Assembly: GCF_003259615.1 (NCBI RefSeq)
Contig: NZ_QLLR01000001.1
Span: 3,922-67,921 of the forward strand
DNA from: Pedobacter cryoconitis
Lineage (GTDB): Bacteria; Bacteroidota; Bacteroidia; Sphingobacteriales; Sphingobacteriaceae
Reading direction: 5' to 3'
Length of the DNA: 64,000 bases
The notes below the pieces were generated by a model. It ran no database searches. It worked only from the letters and a program-made list of their open reading frames with translations, and was not told where the DNA came from. This document shows, piece after piece, positions 26,934 through 34,297 of the stretch. Both the position numbers and the translations under genes were made by a program. Numbering within the stretch: position 1 is the first letter of the stretch; every line of letters begins with the position of its first letter.

Positions 26934-28568
26934 ATGAAACTAAAGTTACGCTTCAATTTTTCAAGAACAAGGCTTCCTGCTTTACTATTAATTATCCTGA
27001 CTTCTTTATTTTTTATACAATGTCAGCGGAAAGAGGTTAAAAAAATAGCCAGGGACGTTACTATTACGCCTAAAAATGCAGTGACCAAACTATTAATTGA
27101 TAGTATGGAACTGGAGAAATATATCACCGGAGCTAAATTAGAAGATAGTTCAGCATTAAGATTGAGGAACTTTTACAATAGCCGTAATTTCCAGTTCGCC
27201 TGGTTAACAGAAAAAGGATTGGCAGAACAAACCAGGGTATTCTACGCACTGGATAAGCGTTATGATTCGACTTCCAGAGACAGTTCTAAAAATGAATTGT
27301 TGTTACGAAAACAACTCGATGGGTTAATTAGTAAAGACACTGCTATTCTTGCGGTAAGCCCGGCTTTGGTTCAGCTGGAACTGGAACTGACCCAGCATTT
27401 CTTTAATTTTGTAACCAACGCCTATGCCGGAAAAGTAGATCCCGCAGCGTTGCAATGGTATATTCCCAGGAAAAAGATTAACGCAGTCGCTTTACTGGAT
27501 TCACTGGTCGCAAAAAAAGGCGCTGGTGTAGCGGAATGGGAGCCTGTAAATGGGTATTATAAAACGCTGAATAAAGAACTGATCCGCTGGTATAGTATTC
27601 AGAAAAGAGGCAGCTGGCCGCAAATAGATGCAACTGCACTTAAAGCTATCAAAGTAGGTGATTCGGGCGCAGTAGTCTTACAGTTTAAGCAGCGGCTGAT
27701 AGATTTCGGAGATCTGGAGGCTAAAGATTCTACTTCAGTTTACAATACAGAGGTAACCGCGGCCGTTAAAAAAGCACAGCTGCAATTTGGGTACAGACAA
27801 ACCGGGAAACCAGATCGTTTATTACTGGCAGCTTTAAATGCCCCTGTGGAATCCCGTATCCAGCAAATGCTGATTAACCTGGAAAGAATCCGCTGGTCAC
27901 CGCTGATGCCTGAAGGTAAACTGATCTTAGTGAATATCCCGGAATATAAGTTACATGTGTTTGAAGCTAAAAAAGAAGTACTCAACATGGGTATCGTAGT
28001 TGGAAAAGCGGCAAACAAGACTGTGATCTTCAGCAATACTTTAAAAAATATCGTTTTCAGCCCGTACTGGAATATCCCGCCAAGTATTGTCCGCGCAGAA
28101 GTCTTGCCTGCAATGCGCAAAAACCGCAATTACCTGGCGCAGAAAAATATGGAACAGTATGGTTTTAGTGATGGGCTGCCGCTGATTCGTCAGAAGCCAG
28201 GAAACACCAATTCTTTAGGTCGTGTCAAGTTCTTATTTCCAAATAGTTATAATATCTATTTGCATGATACCCCTGCAAAATCTTTATTCTCGGAGGATAA
28301 ACGGGCATTCAGCCATGGTTGTATCCGCCTGGCAAAGCCGAAAACATTAGCTGAATATTTACTAACGGACAGACCGGAATGGACGACTGAGAAAATTGAC
28401 AAGGCCATGAATTCTAAAAAAGAGGTGTGGGTAACGATGAAAACCCCGGTTCCGGTAATCATTGCTTATTTTACCAGCTGGGTAGATAAAAACGGACTGA
28501 TCAATTTCAGAGAAGACATTTATGGCCATGATCAGAAGATGGCTGAACAGCTGTTTCCTGCAAAATAA
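26934..28568 (+). CDS. L,D-transpeptidase (YcbB-like), lipoprotein
   Basis: This 544-residue enzyme is expected to form 3-3 peptidoglycan cross-links or to attach proteins to peptidoglycan. A lipoprotein signal ends at FFIQC (Cys30). An N-terminal scaffold resembling YcbB spans about 70-230, a peptidoglycan-binding helical domain about 235-305, and the YkuD catalytic domain about 325-490. Its active-site motif is SHGCIRLAKP, with Cys near 463 and the upstream HDTP. Length and domain order match YcbB-type L,D-transpeptidases. It follows the lipoprotein hydrolase closely. Confidence 0.92.
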   Translation: MKLKLRFNFSRTRLPALLLIILTSLFFIQCQRKEVKKIARDVTITPKNAVTKLLIDSMELEKYITGAKLEDSSALRLRNFYNSRNFQFAWLTEKGLAEQTRVFYALDKRYDSTSRDSSKNELLLRKQLDGLISKDTAILAVSPALVQLELELTQHFFNFVTNAYAGKVDPAALQWYIPRKKINAVALLDSLVAKKGAGVAEWEPVNGYYKTLNKELIRWYSIQKRGSWPQIDATALKAIKVGDSGAVVLQFKQRLIDFGDLEAKDSTSVYNTEVTAAVKKAQLQFGYRQTGKPDRLLLAALNAPVESRIQQMLINLERIRWSPLMPEGKLILVNIPEYKLHVFEAKKEVLNMGIVVGKAANKTVIFSNTLKNIVFSPYWNIPPSIVRAEVLPAMRKNRNYLAQKNMEQYGFSDGLPLIRQKPGNTNSLGRVKFLFPNSYNIYLHDTPAKSLFSEDKRAFSHGCIRLAKPKTLAEYLLTDRPEWTTEKIDKAMNSKKEVWVTMKTPVPVIIAYFTSWVDKNGLINFREDIYGHDQKMAEQLFPAK

Positions 28569-28627
28569 TAAAATAATATAAACCTTTCTATCGATGAGTG
28601 GTTATGGCTACTCAAAATCAATAGAAC

Positions 28628-29200
28628 ATGGCAACTACAACAAAAAAAACTAACACAACGACAAAAGCAAGTTCAAAAAAGACAACTGGTCTGACTGGAA
28701 AAATGAAGGATTCTGAATTCCATGAATTCTTTGTAGATGAACTGAAGGATATTTACTGGGCAGAGAAACACCTGGTTAAAGCGCTTCCTAAAATGAAAAA
28801 AGCAGCGACAAGTCCAGAGCTTGCAGCTGCGTTTGAGAAACATACACAGGAGACTCAAACACACATTGACACCTTAGAAGAAGTGTTTGCCTTATTGGAG
28901 ACAAAACCTGCAGCTAAGAAATGTGATGCAATGGCTGGTTTATTGGAAGAAGCTGATTCTATTATTGCCGACACTGACAAAGGTACATTAACCAGGGACG
29001 CAGGTTTAATCCTGGCTGCGCAGAAAGTGGAGCATTACGAAATTGCTACCTATGGTACATTAGCGGTATTCGCTCAGAACATGGGACATACAGAAGTAGC
29101 GAGTTTATTACAACAGACGCTGGACAATGAGAAAGCGACTGATGTAGCTTTAACTGAAATCGCAACGGCTTATGTAAATGAAGAAGCTGCAGCAGAGTAA
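28628..29200 (+). CDS. Ferritin-like DUF892 (YciE/YciF) protein
   Basis: This 190-residue four-helix-bundle protein belongs to the YciE/YciF group (DUF892), stress-induced proteins of unclear activity. A Thr/Lys-rich tail occupies the first 25 residues. The helices carry Glu and His positions compatible with a di-metal site (ELKDIYWAEKHL, EKHTQETQTHI, KVEHYEIA and DNEKATD). The start at 28628 begins MATTTKKTN. A strong terminator follows. Stress regulation is known for the family but no regulator is visible here. Confidence 0.88.
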   Translation: MATTTKKTNTTTKASSKKTTGLTGKMKDSEFHEFFVDELKDIYWAEKHLVKALPKMKKAATSPELAAAFEKHTQETQTHIDTLEEVFALLETKPAAKKCDAMAGLLEEADSIIADTDKGTLTRDAGLILAAQKVEHYEIATYGTLAVFAQNMGHTEVASLLQQTLDNEKATDVALTEIATAYVNEEAAAE

Positions 29201-29220
29201 AATGTTAAGTATTAAATCTA

Positions 29221-29257
29221 AAAAAGCCTGAATAGTAAATCACTATTCAGGCTTTTT
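29221..29257. terminator. Bidirectional terminator between converging genes
   Basis: A perfect 16-bp stem (AAAAAGCCTGAATAGT and its complement) encloses a five-base loop between the DUF892 gene and the minus-strand iron-permease-family gene. Confidence 0.93.
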
Positions 29258-29265
29258 AATGTTAT

Positions 29266-29730
29266 TTATTCGTTGTGATATTTTTTCCGGTGCTCAATTT
29301 TCTCTTTTTCCAGGTTATTTGCAGCATCTATAGAATGAGAGTTATGAATATCATCATCCTCTTCAGAAATATCAGAGAGCTTCTGGTAATATTTATGCAG
29401 TACATCCAATTCCTGCTCAGTCAGATCCTCAATATCCACCATCCTGTTACTCGCATGCCTGCTGGCAGCAATCAATTCATTTAATTTTAACTGGATAGCT
29501 TTGGAATCTTTATTCTGAGATTTCTGGATTAAAAAGACCATCATAAAGGTAATGATAGTGGTCCCGGTATTAATCACCAGCTGCCAGGTATCAGAATATT
29601 TAAAGACCGGCCCGCTGATCCCCCAAACAATGACAACTGATAAGGCTATACCGAATGCTGCAGAACTCCCCGTCCAGCAAGTTATTTTTGTAGCTAATTG
29701 CTCAAAAAAGGATTCTTTCTTCTTTTCCAT
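29266..29730 (-). CDS. Low-affinity iron permease family protein
   Basis: This small membrane protein of 154 residues has two hydrophobic segments at about 23-45 and 50-67. The region FLIQKSQNKDSKAIQLKLNE is typical of the family, which is named after yeast Fet4. The C-terminal half (about 75-154) is charged and probably cytoplasmic. Iron transport by these short bacterial members has not been shown, so the family name should be read cautiously. It is convergent with the DUF892 gene. Confidence 0.8.
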   Translation of the reverse strand: MEKKKESFFEQLATKITCWTGSSAAFGIALSVVIVWGISGPVFKYSDTWQLVINTGTTIITFMMVFLIQKSQNKDSKAIQLKLNELIAASRHASNRMVDIEDLTEQELDVLHKYYQKLSDISEEDDDIHNSHSIDAANNLEKEKIEHRKKYHNE

Positions 29731-29840
29731 GAACGTTATAATTTGATTTATTCGGGATATAACAATAAGAGCGGACTTCTGTTTTATATCTTATCTTATA
29801 ATAGCCAGATTTATTTCATCATCACTGATAAGAAATCTTT

Positions 29841-29848
29841 TAAATTTG
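29841..29848 (+). promoter_or_regulatory. -7 box before lspA
   Basis: TAAATTTG matches TAnnTTTG and gives a leader of roughly 40 bases before the lspA ATG. No clear -33 TTTG was found. Confidence 0.4.
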
Positions 29849-29896
29849 AGATTATAAACTAAACGGATTAAGTTTATACCGAAAATCAATGTCCGG

Positions 29897-30391
29897 ATGA
29901 AACTTATCTTAAGAAATCTATCTATTTTACTACTTGTACTGGCTAATGCAGGCTGCGATCAGCTTTCTAAAAATGTAGCCCGTCAAAATATAGCTTACCA
30001 TGAAACGATCAATGTAATTGGTAATCATTTAATATTAACCAAAGTTGAGAATTCTGGTGCCTTTTTAAGCACTGGTGATTCAATGGCAGACTCTGTAAAG
30101 TTTATATTCCTTTCTCTGATCCCGCTGCTGGCACTTTGCTATGGCATCTATTATCTGCTGAGAAATAGTCAGCTCAATAACTTACTGGTACTGGGTATCT
30201 GTTTTGTAATTGGCGGAGGCTTAGGAAACCTATATGACAGGCTTCTGTATGGCTCGGTAACCGATTTTCTGCATATAGACTTCTATATCCTTAAAACCGG
30301 CATTTTCAACCTTGCTGATGTTTCCATTATGATCGGCATGGTGATGCTGGTTATACATTTATATGTTAAGCGCACGCTTCAGTTTACTTAA
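29897..30391 (+). CDS. lspA: Lipoprotein signal peptidase (signal peptidase II)
   Basis: LspA is an inner-membrane aspartyl protease that removes signal peptides from diacylated prolipoproteins. Four hydrophobic helices are visible. The catalytic motifs are GNLYDRLLYGSVTDFLH (first Asp region) and FNLADVSI (second Asp), and NSGAFL near 53 is another family hallmark. At 164 residues the length is normal. It is separated by nine bases from the downstream cyclophilin gene, so they form a unit. Many predicted lipoproteins in this window depend on such an enzyme. Confidence 0.92.
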   Translation: MKLILRNLSILLLVLANAGCDQLSKNVARQNIAYHETINVIGNHLILTKVENSGAFLSTGDSMADSVKFIFLSLIPLLALCYGIYYLLRNSQLNNLLVLGICFVIGGGLGNLYDRLLYGSVTDFLHIDFYILKTGIFNLADVSIMIGMVMLVIHLYVKRTLQFT

Positions 30392-30400
30392 AATCGTCTT

Positions 30401-31066
30401 ATGAAAATATCAATCCTGACTATCATTTTAGCTTTCCTGATTTGCACCGTTCAAGCACAGACTAACTATGTACGCCTTTCTACCTCCAAAGGAAACATCC
30501 TGATTATGCTTTATGATGCAACTCCCAATCACCGCGACAATTTCCTCAGCCTGGTTAAAAAAGGGCTTTTTAAAGATCAGGAGTTCAACAGGGTTATTAA
30601 AAATTTTGTAAGTCAGGGCGGAGAGCTGGATGATACCATACTGGACAGAGAAAAACTTAATCCGCATGCCCATGTTCAGCGCCTGGCGGCCGAAATAAGG
30701 CCAGAACTATTTCATAAAAAAGGAGCTTTAGGGGCGGGAAGAAATGACAATCCGGAAAAGAGTTCTTACCTGGATCAGATTTACCTGGTCGAAGGAAAAA
30801 TACAGACTGATGCTGAACTGGATGAACTGGAATTAAAAAAAGGTATAAAGTTCTCTGCCGCACAACGGGAAACTTATAAAACTACAGGTGGCATCCCGCG
30901 TCTTGATCAGGATTATACTGTATTTGGAGAGATCGTATCAGGACTGGCAGCAGCCAAAGCAATTAATGAAGTAGCTACAGATAAAAGCGATCATCCGCTA
31001 AAAAAAGAAGGCTTTACTATTCATATCCTGAGTAAAAAGGAAATCAGTAAAATTGCAAAGCCTTAG
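30401..31066 (+). CDS. Exported cyclophilin-type peptidyl-prolyl isomerase
   Basis: A signal peptide ending near VQAQ is followed by a cyclophilin domain with YDATPNHRDNFL and EFNRVIKNFVSQGG near its start and DYTVFGEIVSGL near its end. It accelerates cis-trans isomerisation of Xaa-Pro bonds in the periplasm. A charged insertion (about 115-160), including LDELELKKG, separates the usual motifs and is common in Bacteroidota members. The length is 221 residues. It is the second gene after lspA and ends 15 bases before the convergent GHKL ATPase gene. Confidence 0.88.
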   Translation: MKISILTIILAFLICTVQAQTNYVRLSTSKGNILIMLYDATPNHRDNFLSLVKKGLFKDQEFNRVIKNFVSQGGELDDTILDREKLNPHAHVQRLAAEIRPELFHKKGALGAGRNDNPEKSSYLDQIYLVEGKIQTDAELDELELKKGIKFSAAQRETYKTTGGIPRLDQDYTVFGEIVSGLAAAKAINEVATDKSDHPLKKEGFTIHILSKKEISKIAKP

Positions 31067-31080
31067 AAAAAATGAATTGC

Positions 31081-32349
31081 TTACTCCATTAATAAGGTAG
31101 TAAGCTCAGCTCTTTCTTCTTCTTCCAGGTCAACTATATTCTCCAGCAGGTGCAGCAGGCTACTCCGCTGATCAGAAACCAGTAAGGCATCAATTAGCGC
31201 TATAAAGGTCTTTTTTTGATCTATACTAAGGTTACTGAATATTTTCGGCTGAATTTCATACATGGCTTTCAGCGTATTCAGCAGGTCTTCTTTTCTTTTG
31301 GGATTAAGTGGTTCTTTATCACTCAAAGAAAGTACGCCTTCATTTTCAAAACGCTGAAGCAGTTTACTGGAATATTCTTTCAGGAAAAACTTCCTTTTTG
31401 CCCGGAGCAGTTCATTCACCTTTTTGCTGAGTAACTTATATTCCGGTGATGATTTTGAACGGTTATATAATTTCACCTGCGTATCGAACTCTGTTCCGCT
31501 GAAATCGAAATCAGTAAAAAATTCACTTTCTATATAAACACTGTGAAAATATTCGTCAGCCTTTTTATTCAGGGTCGTATATTCTTTAAACTTCTCTTCG
31601 CCCCTTTCGTTGATATAATAAACTTTGGATAGTTCTTTATGTAAAGACTCTTTCCACTGTACGAACTTCAGCTTAAACAGCGTCTGTGTGCTTTCATCCT
31701 TCAGCAGAATACCCTCTTCATAGTATTGGATATTATCAGAATAATCAAGCGGCACACCATTAATTACAATGGAATAATTCCTCTTTTTATTCAATTCCAG
31801 AAACCAGCAAAACTCTGCTTTCAGAAAAGGAATGATCTCCTGTTCCATATTCTCCTCTAAAATCTTGATATTGGAGAACAATACCCTGGTGCCTGTTTTT
31901 TCACTTAAAGGCATATCCAGCAAATTTGCCTGGTAATTATTCAAAGCGGATACCCCAATCATAATCCTGCCGCTTTTCAGTACATTATTATGCAGAAAAG
32001 TAGTTTGCCATTCGGCATCATTGGCGAACTTAAAAAAGGTTAACCTTCCTACTCCATTTTTACCGTGCATCACAGACCTGTTCCTGTTCACAGCAAGCTG
32101 AAGTGCTTTCTCAGATTCGTAAAAAGGATCGAACTTAACTTTAAGATTTTTAAAATTTATTCCATAACCGTTGTCATAAATCTCCAGACGATCCATGAAG
32201 CCCAGTTCATTGGCCGTAAAGTTAATTTCTACCGTATCAGCATTGGCATCAAAACCATTCCAGATATACTCAGCCAGCGCCTGTTTCTCATTGTAATTAC
32301 GCAAAACCTTTTGTATGCCGCTGGAAGTGATATTTACATTATTTGCCAT
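31081..32349 (-). CDS. GHKL (Hsp90/MutL-type) ATPase domain protein
   Basis: This 422-residue soluble protein has a complete GHKL ATP-binding fold at its N-terminus. The N box EYIWNGFDANAD is near 27-38, G1 is IYDNGYGI near 57-64, and G2 is GKNGVGRLTF near 96-105. The middle has beta-rich sequence and the C-terminal 120 residues are helical and charged. Similar stand-alone GHKL ATPases occur in MORC/paraMORC-like and other conflict-associated families, but no nuclease or methylase lies beside it here. It overlaps the start of the exported chorismate mutase gene by 11 bases and is therefore co-transcribed with it. Confidence 0.75.
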   Translation of the reverse strand: MANNVNITSSGIQKVLRNYNEKQALAEYIWNGFDANADTVEINFTANELGFMDRLEIYDNGYGINFKNLKVKFDPFYESEKALQLAVNRNRSVMHGKNGVGRLTFFKFANDAEWQTTFLHNNVLKSGRIMIGVSALNNYQANLLDMPLSEKTGTRVLFSNIKILEENMEQEIIPFLKAEFCWFLELNKKRNYSIVINGVPLDYSDNIQYYEEGILLKDESTQTLFKLKFVQWKESLHKELSKVYYINERGEEKFKEYTTLNKKADEYFHSVYIESEFFTDFDFSGTEFDTQVKLYNRSKSSPEYKLLSKKVNELLRAKRKFFLKEYSSKLLQRFENEGVLSLSDKEPLNPKRKEDLLNTLKAMYEIQPKIFSNLSIDQKKTFIALIDALLVSDQRSSLLHLLENIVDLEEEERAELTTLLME

Positions 32350-32728
32350 GGAAGTTTAATTTAATTTCATCTTCAATTCTAAGACTTTCTATGTGGATGG
32401 CATTCATCATTTCGGTCACAAAGGTAGCTGATAAACCTTCTTTTGCACCTGTGGTGATACTTTTTTCCAATACCTGTTTGAAGCGGTCTGCCTGCAGGGG
32501 CGGAATATTATTTTTAGCCTTATAAATGCCGATCTCTTTGACTGCCCTTTCCCGCTCTCCAATCAATTCCATTAGTTTCTTATCCAGTGAATCAATCTTA
32601 TTTCTATTGATTTGCAGTGTATTCAGGCCACTATTGGGCGCTTTGACCAAGGCTTGCTGCGCAAAAGCCTCAGAATAACTCAGCAAACAAATCCCGGATA
32701 AAAACAGGATAAGGCTATATAACTTCAT
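32339..32728 (-). CDS. Exported AroQ-type chorismate mutase
   Basis: A signal peptide ending near AFAQ precedes a 90-residue helical chorismate mutase domain. The AroQ pattern is visible as INRNKIDSLDKKLMELIGER, RAVKEIGIYK and ADRFKQVLE, carrying the expected Arg, Lys, Asp and Glu positions. The enzyme turns chorismate into prephenate. Secreted versions (*AroQ) exist in several bacteria but their role outside the cytoplasm is unclear. At 129 residues this is a stand-alone domain with no dehydratase or dehydrogenase partner. It is followed by the GHKL ATPase gene with an 11-base overlap. Confidence 0.82.
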   Translation of the reverse strand: MKLYSLILFLSGICLLSYSEAFAQQALVKAPNSGLNTLQINRNKIDSLDKKLMELIGERERAVKEIGIYKAKNNIPPLQADRFKQVLEKSITTGAKEGLSATFVTEMMNAIHIESLRIEDEIKLNFHGK

Positions 32729-32795
32729 AATGATTTGATTTGACAGTTAAATTTAAGGTTTCGTCTGTGATTTAATTATAAAATAATTACAGATT

Positions 32796-32803
32796 TATTT
32801 TTG
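32796..32803 (+). promoter_or_regulatory. -7 box of candidate sRNA A
   Basis: TATTTTTG matches TAnnTTTG on the plus strand, between two minus-strand genes, with no plus-strand gene downstream before the terminator at 32877-32903. Confidence 0.4.
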
Positions 32804-32808
32804 GGTCT

Positions 32809-32910
32809 ATACAATAAAGCTCAATTATGAGCGTCTGTATATATGAGAGCGTTAATTTAGATAGCGGGGATGAGTCGGAGACTTATCCCCGTTTCTTTTT
32901 TACAGCCCTT
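32809..32910 (+). ncRNA. Candidate small RNA A
   Basis: A promoter-like box ends at 32803 and a plus-strand terminator (CGGGGAT...ATCCCCG followed by TTTCTTTTTT) ends near 32910, giving a transcript of about 95-100 nt with no ORF. A hairpin with GCTCA/TGAGC arms lies in its first third. The terminator has no T-run on the minus strand, so it does not serve the adjacent minus-strand gene. The element lies just past the 3' end of the VirJ-domain gene and reads antisense to its last bases. Confidence 0.4.
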
Positions 32911-33595
32911 TTATAATCGCCCTGGTTACCTGGGGAATATCATCGTCAAAACGATGAGAGCCAGGGATCGTAACCTTATGTATTTTATCCGTTTGCTTTA
33001 AAGCCTTATAAAACTCACTATCCTCGTCTTTACCGAAAATACACCAGACAGGAATTACTGATTTCGCTAATTCAGGGGTCACTTTATATTTCTCTTTGTC
33101 AGTAGACCCGAAATTCAGTAAGTTTTTCAGTTTAACTACATATCCGGTCGAAAAACCTGGCGAAAGTAAAACCAGGGAGTTTTGTTTTTCTGCTAAATGG
33201 CCCGGTAAACGGGAAGGTACAAAAGCGGCAACATCTGCCCCAAAAGAATAACCAACCAGAGAAAATGATTCCTTATTCCAGGTTTTCAGATAAGAAGACA
33301 GGATCACCTGCATATCTTTTGCAAACTGATCAGGTGTTTTCTGTGTCCAGAAATATTTGCGGGTATCGAGTACCAGTGTTGAATACCCGCTTTTAACCAG
33401 TTCTTTTACGGTTGACTCCGAAAAATTGTTCCATCCGCCATCACCAGTCAGGAATACAACCATAGGTTTATTAGAGCGCACAAAATGTGCATGCAGTGGG
33501 AATTCTGATAATTCGCGTACAGGTTGAGCATTCACGTTCATCAGGCTGAATGCCGTAATGAGCAAACAGGAGCTTAAAATAGTTATTATCTTCAT
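32900..33595 (-). CDS. Exported VirJ-domain (AcvB/VirJ-like) hydrolase
   Basis: A signal peptide (about 1-23) precedes an alpha/beta-hydrolase-like VirJ domain. The GDGGWNNFSE segment is at 51-60 and the GYSFGAD elbow places the likely nucleophile at Ser117. The His is in PGSHRFDDD near 215. AcvB/VirJ proteins of Agrobacterium and relatives act in the periplasm; a lysyl-phosphatidylglycerol hydrolase activity has been reported for the family. This 231-residue version has only one domain. A -7 box lies 48 bases upstream. Two candidate small RNAs flank it. Confidence 0.78.
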   Translation of the reverse strand: MKIITILSSCLLITAFSLMNVNAQPVRELSEFPLHAHFVRSNKPMVVFLTGDGGWNNFSESTVKELVKSGYSTLVLDTRKYFWTQKTPDQFAKDMQVILSSYLKTWNKESFSLVGYSFGADVAAFVPSRLPGHLAEKQNSLVLLSPGFSTGYVVKLKNLLNFGSTDKEKYKVTPELAKSVIPVWCIFGKDEDSEFYKALKQTDKIHKVTIPGSHRFDDDIPQVTRAIIKGL

Positions 33596-33642
33596 GGTCT
33601 TGTTTTGTCTGAAGACTAGAGTCTCCTCTATTGCCTTAATGC

Positions 33643-33650
33643 AAAGTTAA
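33643..33650 (-). promoter_or_regulatory. -7 box for the VirJ-domain gene
   Basis: The minus strand reads TAACTTTG, a TAnnTTTG match, giving a leader of about 40 bases before the ATG at 33595. Confidence 0.45.
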
Positions 33651-33718
33651 GAAAAAGCCACATAGATGCGATTAATTGAATAGTGATCCTTGTCATTTTT
33701 TAGCATCAGACACAGTTT

Positions 33719-33726
33719 TATATTTG
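33719..33726 (+). promoter_or_regulatory. -7 box of candidate sRNA B / regulator leader
   Basis: TATATTTG matches TAnnTTTG. Transcription would start near 33732, about 200 bases before the response regulator gene and just before a terminator hairpin. Confidence 0.4.
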
Positions 33727-33731
33727 AACAG

Positions 33732-33809
33732 ATAATTTATTCCATACCGGTGGATGCCGGCTCTCATTGAGGGGGTTTTACCGGGAAGTTCAACCCCCTT
33801 AATTTTTAA
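33732..33809 (+). ncRNA. Candidate small RNA B or attenuated leader
   Basis: After the -7 box come a short hairpin with CCGG/CCGG arms (33748-33761) and a strong terminator (33767-33802) whose GGGGGTT/AACCCCC stem carries a TTACCGGGAAGTTC loop and is followed by TTTTT. The product would be about 75-80 nt, with no ORF. It could be a free small RNA or a leader attenuating the response regulator gene 120 bases downstream. The two-hairpin layout resembles candidate A. Confidence 0.42.
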
Positions 33810-33931
33810 TTTAAGAAAAACACTTATTTGGTACAAGGTTTGCCATCTATTCTATCAATAGTATATTCTGCCAGCCAGTTTCCATCACAAGGATGAAAAC
33901 GGGCTTATTTCTATTAGAAACCTATTGAGAA

Positions 33932-34297
33932 ATGATGAAGCAAATACATGTTGTAGAAGATGATCAGGATATAAGACAGATCATAGAATTTATATTAGAA
34001 GATGAAGGTTATAAAGTGCGCCTTTTCCCGGATATTTCTTCGTTCCATGCGGCTATGAAAGATAGCATTCCCGATTTGTATTTGCTCGATGTCATGCTCC
34101 CTGATGGAAATGGCCTGGAATTATGCAAGGAAATCAGAACGATGCAACAAACAAAAGACATACCGATTATCGTGATGTCTGCACATGCTTCGGCAGATAC
34201 CGTTTTTCAGCAATGCAGTGCCAATGATTTTATCAGTAAGCCTTTTGATTTAAATGATATACTGTTCAGAATTAAGAAACAGATAACATTACATTAG
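33932..34297 (+). CDS. Receiver-only response regulator
   Basis: This 121-residue protein is a single CheY-like receiver domain. The acidic pair is Asp10/Asp11, the phospho-acceptor is Asp53 in LLDVMLPDG, the switch Ser is at 83, and the conserved Lys is 103 in SKPFD. No output domain is attached, so it must work by protein contact or as a phosphate relay. No histidine kinase is in the window. Its 3' end overlaps the convergent histidine decarboxylase gene by 26 bases. The long leader contains a terminator (see 33732-33809), so its expression may be attenuated. Confidence 0.9.
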   Translation: MMKQIHVVEDDQDIRQIIEFILEDEGYKVRLFPDISSFHAAMKDSIPDLYLLDVMLPDGNGLELCKEIRTMQQTKDIPIIVMSAHASADTVFQQCSANDFISKPFDLNDILFRIKKQITLH

